From: Streptomyces sp. NRRL S-87
GTDB taxonomy: Bacteria > Actinomycetota > Actinomycetes > Streptomycetales > Streptomycetaceae
Reading direction: 5' to 3'
NCBI RefSeq assembly: GCF_000719335.1
Contig: NZ_JOGB01000017.1
Location: 49,214-113,213, forward strand
Length of the DNA stretch: 64,000 bases
Of this stretch, positions 57,840 through 64,000 are shown one piece after another (within the stretch, counting starts at the first letter, position 1; each line of letters begins with the position of its first letter). The notes beneath the pieces were generated by a model, which was not told where the DNA came from, searched no databases, and saw only the letters and a program-made list of their open reading frames with translations. The translations under genes were made by a program, and so were the position numbers.

Positions 57840-60005
57840 ATGCACCCCGCGACGGCGACCCCGACCCACTGCCCGTACTGCGCCCTGCAGTGCGGCATGA
57901 ACCTGGCCCCCGGCCGGGGCGAGAGCCCGCTCGCCGTCGAGGAGCGGGCCGACTTCCCCGTCAACCGCGGGGCGCTGTGCGGCAAGGGCCGCACCGCACC
58001 CGCCCTGCTCTCCTCCCGGGTCCGCCTCACCGAGCCCCTGATCCGATCCCACGCCACGGGCAGGCTCGAACCGGCCACCTGGGAGGAGGCCCTCGACACC
58101 GTCGCCGAGGGCCTGGACCGGAACCGCCGCGCCCACGGCGCGGACGCCGTCGCGGTGTTCGGCGGCGGCGGGCTGACGAACGAGAAGGCGTACGCGCTGG
58201 GCAAGTTCGCCCGGGTCGCGCTCGGCACGAGCCAGATCGACTACAACGGCCGCTTCTGCATGTCCTCGGCGGCCGCCGCCCACCAGCGGGCCTTCGGCCT
58301 CGACCGCGGCCTGCCGTTCCCGCTCGCCGACGTCCCCAGGACCGGCTGCGTGATCCTCGTGGGCTCCAACCTCGCCGAGACCATGCCCCCGGCCCTGCGC
58401 TACCTCACCGAACTCAAGGAGAACGGCGGCACCCTGATCGTCGTCGACCCCCGTCGCACCCGGACCGCCGAACAGGCCGACCTGCACCTCGCCCCGCGCC
58501 CCGGCACCGACCTGGCGCTGGCCCTCGGCCTGCTGCACCTGGTCGTCGCGGAGGGGCGCACGGACGAGGAGTTCATCGCCGGGCGCACCACCGGCTGGCC
58601 GGCCGCCCGCGCCGCCGCCATGGCCCACTGGCCCGAGCACGTCGAGCGCGTCACCGGGATCCCCGTGCCCAAGCTCCGCGAGGCGGTACGGATGTTCTGC
58701 GCGCCCGAGTCGGCCATGGTGCTCACCGCCCGCGGCCCCGAGCAGCAGTCCAAGGGCACCGACACGGTGGGGGCGTGGATCAACCTGTGCCTGGCCACCG
58801 GCCGGGCCGGCCGCCCGCTGTCCGGATACGGCTGCCTCACCGGCCAGGGCAACGGCCAGGGCGGCCGCGAGCACGGCCAGAAGGCCGACCAGCTGCCCGG
58901 CTACCGCAAGCTCACCGACCCCGCCGCCCGCGCGCACGTCGCCGAGGTGTGGGGGGTGGACCCGGACACCCTGCCCGGGCCGGGCCGCAGCGCGTACGAG
59001 CTCCTCGACGCCCTCGGTACGGACACCGGGCCGCGCGCCCTGCTGCTGATGGGCTCCAACCCGGTCGTCTCCGCCCCGCGGGCCGGCCACGTCGAGGAGC
59101 GGCTGCGCGCCCTGGACTTCCTCGCGGTCGCCGACGTCGTCCTCTCCGAGACCGCGGCCATGGCGGACGTGGTGCTCCCGGTGACCCAGTGGGCGGAGGA
59201 GACCGGCACCACCACCAACCTGGAGGGCAGGGTGCTGCTGCGCCGCCGGGCGCTGACGCCCCCGCCGGGGGTGCGCAGCGACCTGGACGTGCTGCACGGC
59301 CTCGCCGCCCGGCTCGGGCCGGGACAGGGCCACCCGGACCTGGAGAAGAAGTTCCCCACCGACCCGGCGGAGGTCTTCGCCGAGCTGGGCCGCGCCTCGG
59401 CGGGCGGCCCGGCCGACTACGCGGGCATCGACTACGGGCGCATCGCCCGCGAGGACGGGGTGTTCTGGCCCTGCCCGACCCCCGGGCACCCGGGGACGCC
59501 CCGGCTGTTCCTGGACCGGTTCGCCACCGAGGACGGCCGGGCCCGGTTCGTGCCCGTCGAGCACCGGGCGGCCGGGGAGGAGGCGGACGCCGCGTACCCG
59601 CTGCTGCTCACCACGGGGCGGGTGGTCGCGCAGTACCAGTCCGGGGCCCAGACCCGTCGGGTCGACGAGCTCAACGCGGCCGCGCCCGGGCCGTTCGTGG
59701 AAGTGCACCCGCGGCTCGCCGAGTCGCTGGGCGCCGTGGAGGGGCAGCCGCTCGCGGTGGTCTCGCGGCGCGGGCGGGCGGTGGCACCGGCCCGGATCAC
59801 GGACACGATCCGGGCGGACACGGTGTTCATGCCCTTCCACTGGCCCGGCGAGGGGCGCGCCAACACCTTGACGAACCCCGCGCTCGACCCGGTGTCGCGG
59901 ATGCCGGAGTTCAAGGTGTGCGCGGTGCGGGTGGAGACGGTGGACGCGGCGGGGCGGGACACCACGCCGTCGACGGGCGCCGAGACGGCGGACGCCGCCG
60001 CCTGA
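57840..60005 (+). CDS. nasA: Assimilatory nitrate reductase, molybdopterin type
   Basis: A 721-residue catalytic subunit of the NarB/NasA group that reduces nitrate to nitrite with Mo-bisMGD. Cytoplasmic location is predicted because no Tat signal is present. An N-terminal 4Fe-4S site is bound by C-P-Y-C-A-L-Q-C and C-G-K-G. The Mo-binding region includes N-G-R-F-C-M-S-S, where Cys should ligate molybdenum. The C-terminal dinucleotide-binding domain runs from about 590 (L-L-L-T-T-G-R). A related formate dehydrogenase function cannot be excluded from sequence alone. No nitrite reductase is in the window. Confidence 0.88.
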   Translation: MHPATATPTHCPYCALQCGMNLAPGRGESPLAVEERADFPVNRGALCGKGRTAPALLSSRVRLTEPLIRSHATGRLEPATWEEALDTVAEGLDRNRRAHGADAVAVFGGGGLTNEKAYALGKFARVALGTSQIDYNGRFCMSSAAAAHQRAFGLDRGLPFPLADVPRTGCVILVGSNLAETMPPALRYLTELKENGGTLIVVDPRRTRTAEQADLHLAPRPGTDLALALGLLHLVVAEGRTDEEFIAGRTTGWPAARAAAMAHWPEHVERVTGIPVPKLREAVRMFCAPESAMVLTARGPEQQSKGTDTVGAWINLCLATGRAGRPLSGYGCLTGQGNGQGGREHGQKADQLPGYRKLTDPAARAHVAEVWGVDPDTLPGPGRSAYELLDALGTDTGPRALLLMGSNPVVSAPRAGHVEERLRALDFLAVADVVLSETAAMADVVLPVTQWAEETGTTTNLEGRVLLRRRALTPPPGVRSDLDVLHGLAARLGPGQGHPDLEKKFPTDPAEVFAELGRASAGGPADYAGIDYGRIAREDGVFWPCPTPGHPGTPRLFLDRFATEDGRARFVPVEHRAAGEEADAAYPLLLTTGRVVAQYQSGAQTRRVDELNAAAPGPFVEVHPRLAESLGAVEGQPLAVVSRRGRAVAPARITDTIRADTVFMPFHWPGEGRANTLTNPALDPVSRMPEFKVCAVRVETVDAAGRDTTPSTGAETADAAA

Positions 60006-60087
60006 GCGACCGGTGCCTCAGCGACCGGCGCGCGAGCAGCCGGCGGGCGAGCAGCCGGCACGCGGGCGACCGGCGCCCGAGCAGCCG
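60006..60087. repeat. 15-bp tandem repeat after the nitrate reductase gene
   Basis: Five full units and one partial unit of GCGACCGGCGCGCGA/GCAGCCGGCGGGCGA type lie head to tail. The first begins at the base after the stop codon. On the minus strand an open frame spells L-A-R-R-type repeats but has no support as a gene. Confidence 0.85.
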
Positions 60088-60114
60088 TGTCAACAACGCT
60101 CGTGGTCAATAGAG

Positions 60115-60549
60115 CTAGCGGTCCAGCCAGTCCCCGCTGGCTATCAGCCGCCCGGAGGCCCGCAGCCGCCGGGCGAGCGGCTCCGCGGCGAGGTACACCC
60201 ACGCCTGTGCCGTCGTGCCGTCGGCGCGCACCGCCGGCCGGGGCAGCCGGTCGTACACGTTCTGCGGACGGCCCGGCCCGTAGTAGTCCTCCAGCCGGTC
60301 CAGTACGTCGAGCAGCTCGCCGTACAGCCCCGCCGCGGGCGTGATCAGCGCGCCCACCACCACCGGCCCCGCCGGGTCGTCGGCCGCCGCCTCGACGGCG
60401 TACGGCCAGCCCGGACCCTCGTACAGGACGGCGCCCGGCAGCCGGGCCGGCACCTCGGCGGCGGTGCGGCCGGCCAGGTAGCGGTCGTGGTTGTACTCGC
60501 CCGGGCGCAGCGTCCCGTAGACGAAGAAGGGCAGCTCCGTTCCGGTCAC
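60115..60549 (-). CDS. Gamma-glutamylcyclotransferase (AIG2) family protein
   Basis: The 144-residue protein has the GGCT/AIG2 fold: F-F-V-Y-G-T-L-R-P-G-E-Y-N at the start binds the substrate carboxylate. L-D-R-L-E-D-Y-Y-G is near the active site. A-W-V-Y is the conserved late strand. Such enzymes act on gamma-glutamyl amines, possibly linking to the gamma-glutamyl ligase at 41.3 kb. The GTG start overlaps the CutA stop (GTGA), so both are translated from one message. Confidence 0.88.
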   Translation of the reverse strand: MTGTELPFFVYGTLRPGEYNHDRYLAGRTAAEVPARLPGAVLYEGPGWPYAVEAAADDPAGPVVVGALITPAAGLYGELLDVLDRLEDYYGPGRPQNVYDRLPRPAVRADGTTAQAWVYLAAEPLARRLRASGRLIASGDWLDR

Positions 60550-60881
60550 TCGCCCCGGACCTCCGCCGCCGCCCAGGCCCGGTAGCCGGCCGCGGCCCGC
60601 ACCACGGGGGTGGCGATGACCTCGGGGGTGTCGTACGGGTGCGCGGCCAGCAGGTGCGCCTCCAGCGCCGGGTACGCGTCCTCGGTCGTCTTGAACACGA
60701 CCTGCCACTCCTGGGCGGTCTGCACCTCGCCCTCCCACTGGTAGACGGAGGTCACCGGCGCGCCGATCTGGGCGCAGGCGGCGAGGCGCGCCCCGACCGC
60801 GCCCCGGGCCAGTTCCTGTGCGACCTCCGCCGAATCGACGGTGGTGAGCACGGTCAGGATGGGCCGTTCGACCGGTGTCAC
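60546..60881 (-). CDS. cutA: CutA1 divalent-cation tolerance protein
   Basis: A 111-residue trimeric ferredoxin-like protein. It has the family motifs L-T-T-V-D-S near the start, L-A-A-C-A-Q-I, S-V-Y-Q-W-E-G-E-V and the H-P-Y-D-T-P-E-V metal-site segment. CutA1 is widespread and connected with copper tolerance in E. coli, but the mechanism is unsettled. The GTG at 60881 has GGGAGG six bases upstream. It is coupled to the GGCT gene by a four-base overlap. Confidence 0.94.
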   Translation of the reverse strand: MTPVERPILTVLTTVDSAEVAQELARGAVGARLAACAQIGAPVTSVYQWEGEVQTAQEWQVVFKTTEDAYPALEAHLLAAHPYDTPEVIATPVVRAAAGYRAWAAAEVRGE

Positions 60882-61316
60882 GGGGTGCCTCCCTCGGTTG
60901 TGGTGCGGCAGTGGCGCGTCCGCGGAGTCCGCGGGCGCGCGGAAGCCGGTGCCCCTCGATTGTCGCGGTCGCCCACCCGGACCCGGCACCGGGATCCGCC
61001 CCCGCGCCCGGCACGAGGATCCGGCTCCCGGACCGCGGCTGCCTCGACGACTCCGCGGCCCCCGGCCCACCGCCGGGGGGGCCGCCCGACGCTCCGTCAC
61101 CCGCCCGGGCGGGGCGCACCGGTCGCCGTCACCCGGTTGGGGCGGGCCTCCCCGGGTTGGCGGAACGGGACGTCGGGAAGCCTCTGACGTGCAGGTATGC
61201 GGCGAGGGGCGCGCGACACGCCGAGGTCACGCGACACGGTCGGCCCGGCTCGGCGGGCACGGACGCTCCGGCCGTCCTTTCCTCGGAGGTGACCCACCGC
61301 GGCCCCGAGGAGCGAC

Positions 61317-61961
61317 ATGCGCAGCCCCCGCCTCATCACCGGCACCCTCATCGCCTTCGCCCTGCTCGGCCCCGCCGGCGCCGCGGCCGCGGGGGAGTTC
61401 GCCGATCTGGAGATCAGCCCCCGGTCCGCCGAGCCCGGCGCGACCGTCACCGTCAACACCACGGCCTGCGGCCCGGGCGGGACGGCGGACGGGGACGCCA
61501 CCACGGTCGGCGGCGGCCGGTTCCGGCTGGCCGCGACCACGCACAAGGAGGACGTGGTCGGCCAGTTCAAGGTCGGCCGCGACACCCCGCCGGGCACCTA
61601 CCCCATCGGAGCCACCTGCACGAACGGCAAGTTCGCCACCGGCGACCTGGTCGTCACGGCGGCCAGCCGCGACCCGCAGGGCCACAACCAAGGGCAGGGC
61701 CACAACCAGGGCCACGACCAAGGCCAGGGCCACGACCAGGGCCAGGGACGCGACCAGGGCCAGGGCGGTCACGACCAAGGCCAGGGCCGTGACGAGGGCG
61801 GCGGCCGCCTCCCGCACGGCCACGTCGAGACCGGTGTCGGCGGGGGCACCACCACGGAGACCGACCCCGCCAAGATCGCGGCAGGCGCGGCCCTTCTGGC
61901 CGCGGCCGCCGTCGGCGGTGCCTGGGTCCTGCGTCGCCGGGCGAGCGGCACGCGGACCTGA
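61317..61961 (+). CDS. Repeat-rich surface protein next to a sortase
   Basis: A 214-residue exported protein. A signal peptide ends in G-A-A-A-A-G. A beta-sandwich domain runs from about 27 to 118 (I-S-P-R-S-A-E-P-G-A-T-V-T-V, two Cys). A low-complexity region of G-H-D-Q-G-Q units runs to about 165. A C-terminal membrane helix (I-A-A-G-A-A-L-L-A-A-A-A-V-G-G) is followed by R-R-R. This is the layout of a wall-anchored protein, but no L-P-x-T-G or L-A-x-T-G motif precedes the helix. GAGGAG directly before the ATG supports the start. The sortase gene follows 224 bases later. Confidence 0.82.
   Translation: MRSPRLITGTLIAFALLGPAGAAAAGEFADLEISPRSAEPGATVTVNTTACGPGGTADGDATTVGGGRFRLAATTHKEDVVGQFKVGRDTPPGTYPIGATCTNGKFATGDLVVTAASRDPQGHNQGQGHNQGHDQGQGHDQGQGRDQGQGGHDQGQGRDEGGGRLPHGHVETGVGGGTTTETDPAKIAAGAALLAAAAVGGAWVLRRRASGTRT
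61676..61800. repeat. CAGGGCCACGACCAAGGC-type tandem repeat in a coding region
   Basis: About ten imperfect units of 12-18 bases encode the Gly-His-Asp-Gln-Gly-Gln region of the surface protein. Confidence 0.8.
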
Positions 61962-62185
61962 CGCGGCGGAGCGGCACCGGACCCGCGCGGCCCGGCCGGA
62001 CCCGGCACGGCCGTCCCTGCCCCAGGACAGGGACCGCCCCGCCCCCGGCCCGGCCCGCGGCCCCACGGACCGCTCCCCCGGCACCGTCCCCCGCCGCCCC
62101 GCTCCCGTGCGCGTCCCCGCCGCGGGGGCCGGGCGGCGGCCCAACCCGCCCACCTCATCGAGGCCTCACCGAGGGGGTAGGCCCC

Positions 62186-62821
62186 ATGCACCGCGATCCA
62201 CGCACCGCGCGCCGCGGCGGGCTCCTCGCCATCGCCGCGTGCACCGGGCTCTGGCTGATCAGCAGCGGCTCCGCCGAGACCGTGTCCCCGCCCCAGCCCG
62301 CGCCCGCCGAGGCCCGCGGCTCCGACCCGGCCGCGGCGGCATACGGCCGGACCGTCGCCCCGCTGCCCGCCTCCCCGCCGCTGCGCATCCGGATCCCGGC
62401 CATCCGGGTGGACGCCGCGCTGACCGGGCTAGGGCTGCGGCCCGACGGCCGCCTCGAAGTACCCCCGCCGGAGCGCCGCGACCTGGCCGGCTGGTACCGG
62501 GACGGGACGGCGCCCGGGGCGGCGGGCGCCGCGATCGTGGCCGGCCACGTGGACGACGCGCGCGGGCGGTCGGTCTTCTACGACCTGGGCGCACTGCGCC
62601 GCGGCGCGGCGGTCGAGGTGCCGCGCCGGGACGGGCGTACCGCGGTGTTCACGGTCTACGCCGTCGAGGTGTACGACGCCTCCGCCTTCCCGGACGCGCG
62701 CGTGTACGGGCCGGTCCCGCGCGCCGAGCTGCGCGTGATCACCTGCGGCGGCGGCTTCTCCCCGCGCACCGGCTACCGCGGGAACGTGGTGGTCTTCGCC
62801 CGGCTGACGGGCACGTACTGA
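62186..62821 (+). CDS. Class E/F-type sortase
   Basis: A 211-residue membrane-anchored transpeptidase. A basic N-terminus and one hydrophobic helix (L-L-A-I-A-A-C-T-G-L-W-L-I) are followed by a Pro-rich spacer. The sortase barrel holds the triad His121 (V-A-G-H-V-D), Cys187 (I-T-C-G-G-G) and Arg198 (G-Y-R-G-N-V). The T-C-G-G signature and short length match the actinobacterial class F group. Its likely substrate is the repeat-rich surface protein just upstream, although that protein lacks an obvious sorting motif. GAGGGGG lies upstream of the ATG. Confidence 0.9.
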   Translation: MHRDPRTARRGGLLAIAACTGLWLISSGSAETVSPPQPAPAEARGSDPAAAAYGRTVAPLPASPPLRIRIPAIRVDAALTGLGLRPDGRLEVPPPERRDLAGWYRDGTAPGAAGAAIVAGHVDDARGRSVFYDLGALRRGAAVEVPRRDGRTAVFTVYAVEVYDASAFPDARVYGPVPRAELRVITCGGGFSPRTGYRGNVVVFARLTGTY

Positions 62822-62837
62822 CGCACCGACGGCCGCG

Positions 62838-63659
62838 TCAGCGCCCCGGCACACCCCCGGCGACCTCCGCCGGCTGCCATGCGACCCACTGGTCGTGCCC
62901 CAGCTTGACCACCAGGACGCACACCACCGTCAGCAGCACGACCCGCACGAACCCGCTGCCCTTCTTGAGGGCCATCCGCGCCCCCAGCATCCCGCCGCCC
63001 AGGTTGAACACCGCCATGAGGGCGGCCAGCTTCCACAGCACCACACCCTGGTACGAGAACATCGCCAGGGCGCCGAGGTTGGTGCAGACGTTGACGATCT
63101 TCGTGGTCGCGGAGGCGGTCACGAGGTCGAGGTGCAGCAGGGCGGTCAGCGCGAGCACCAGGAACGTCCCGGTACCCGGCCCGAACAGCCCGTCGTAGAA
63201 CCCGATCCCGCAGCCCGCGAGCAGGATCGCCAGCAGGATCCGCCGCCGCGTCACCGGCCCGCTCGCCGGGGCGGTCCCGAAGGCCGGCTTGAAGATCACG
63301 AACCCGGCGACCAGCACGAGCACCACCATCACCGCGGGTCTCAGCACGTCCTTGCTGATCCCACCCGCGAGCAGCGCCCCGGCCGCCGACCCGAGCAGCG
63401 CCGCACCCCCGATGCGCACGGCGAGCCGGACGTCGACCGGCGCCTTCCGCACGTACGTGATCGCCGCCCCCGTCGTCCCGACGACGCTGACGGCCTTGTT
63501 GGTGGCCAGGGCGTAGGTCGGCGCCAGGTTCCCGGGCAGCCCCACCATCAGCGCGGGCAACTGGATCAACCCGCCCCCGCCGACGACGGCATCGACCCAG
63601 CCGGCTCCCGCGGAAGCCAGGCACAACAACACGATCACGCTCAGCGATATGTCGGGCAT
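62838..63659 (-). CDS. TSUP (TauE/SafE) family membrane transporter
   Basis: This 273-residue permease has about eight membrane helices and the internal duplication of the family. The first half shows A-G-W-V-D-A-V-V-G-G-G-G-L-I-Q-L-P, and the second shows G-I-G-F-Y-D-G-L-F-G-P-G-T-G. TSUP proteins export sulfite, sulfoacetate or related sulfur and organic anions. No sulfur genes lie nearby. It is convergent with the sortase gene, 16 bases apart. Confidence 0.92.
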   Translation of the reverse strand: MPDISLSVIVLLCLASAGAGWVDAVVGGGGLIQLPALMVGLPGNLAPTYALATNKAVSVVGTTGAAITYVRKAPVDVRLAVRIGGAALLGSAAGALLAGGISKDVLRPAVMVVLVLVAGFVIFKPAFGTAPASGPVTRRRILLAILLAGCGIGFYDGLFGPGTGTFLVLALTALLHLDLVTASATTKIVNVCTNLGALAMFSYQGVVLWKLAALMAVFNLGGGMLGARMALKKGSGFVRVVLLTVVCVLVVKLGHDQWVAWQPAEVAGGVPGR

Positions 63660-63728
63660 GACGCGACCCTAGGAAGCAGATGCGTGCACGGTCCATCGAT
63701 TTGCGCGAGTCTTGAGCTTCGCCGCCGC

Positions 63729-63920
63729 CACCCACGTCACCCCCATCCTTGGCGGTGCCGGTGAGTCCCGCGGTGTGCGTCCGCTCCCACCCCCGGCCAC
63801 GTGTATGTCCGCCTCCACCACCGTCCCCGAGGCGTGTGTCCGCCCCTACCACCGTCACCGCGGCGTCCGTCACCCAGGTCACCACATCCTTGGCGTTGCC
63901 GGGTGGGTCCCGTGGTGTGT
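63729..63920. repeat. Degenerate duplicated block at the right edge
   Basis: A CACCCACGTCACCCCCATCC...GGTGTG stretch of about 50 bases (63729-63778) recurs, diverged, at 63871-63920 (CACCCAGGTCACCACATCC...). The region 63660-64000 contains no supported gene. It is low-complexity, with CCACC runs. Confidence 0.55.
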
Positions 63921-64000
63921 GGGGGAGGCGCTTGACAGGGGTGGCAGGCTGGCTCGGAGGCAGGCCCGGGCCGAGGGTGGCCGCAGGCCAGGGCGAAGCC

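Noticed and set aside
59911..60096. Short Leu/Arg-repeat ORF on the minus strand after nasA
   Set aside because: It is the translation of the 15-bp tandem array plus antisense of nasA, without start signals.

Overview
The window is a high-GC (roughly 72-73 %) actinobacterial chromosome segment that is almost certainly from a Streptomyces. The evidence is the fasR-fabD-fabH-acpP-fabF cluster followed by DUF3145, a MatB-type malonyl-CoA synthetase, a second MreB-like gene (mbl), an hrdA-type sigma factor beside dnaG, frequent GTG starts, and a copy of the dispersed GC-rich repeat common in Streptomyces genomes. Nothing looks like a prophage, a conjugative element, a CRISPR locus or a large secondary-metabolite cluster. 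Most of it reads as chromosomal core with accessory patches.

Layout. 1-8.3 kb: a possible MFS remnant at the left edge, a TetR regulator, a DUF1023 hydrolase, a DUF4429/SHOCT protein, a MerR-aldo/keto reductase pair with a textbook MerR promoter, a serine hydrolase and a secreted PGRP-type amidase. 8.3-14.4 kb: pirin, then fasR and the type II fatty acid synthase initiation/elongation operon, closed by a strong hairpin, then DUF3145. 14.7-21.5 kb: an SGNH lipoprotein, a GH3 glucosidase with a divergent TetR, a lower-GC two-gene AbfB cassette, and a LysR. 21.5-24.6 kb: an EI24 membrane protein and an ohr/curA-like/marR electrophile-peroxide module. 24.8-33.1 kb: a zinc-ribbon membrane protein, a lipase, mbl coupled to a degenerate GAF kinase-like protein, a secreted protein, and a divergent Lrp-LysE pair.

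33.2-41 kb: one 1054-residue ORF joining MatB to both carboxyltransferase halves, then metG, small secreted and membrane genes (one frameshifted) and an MFS exporter. 41-45 kb: a glutamate-cysteine ligase-like enzyme, three tRNA genes (CAU, Asn, Asn), a YtxH-like protein and a sugar kinase. 45-55.6 kb: a heterodimeric ABC exporter behind a highly structured leader, then hrdA, dnaG, a FAD reductase and dgt, all on the minus strand. 55.8-63.7 kb: CbiX-type chelatase, YdcF/SanA-like protein, assimilatory nitrate reductase, a CutA-GGCT pair, a repeat-rich surface protein with a class E/F-type sortase, and a TSUP exporter.

Themes. Malonyl-CoA supply and use are both present: the MatB-carboxyltransferase fusion and the FasR-controlled fab operon. 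Several regulators appear to have leaderless transcripts with the operator on the core promoter (MerR, Lrp, perhaps MarR). Short tandem repeats (9, 15, 21, 29 and 35-39 bp) are unusually common, some inside coding ends. The most unusual items are the MatB fusion, the dispersed repeat read in frame inside LysE, the mbl-linked kinase that has lost its ATP-binding motifs, the AbfB cassette, and the nested inverted repeats ahead of the ABC exporter.
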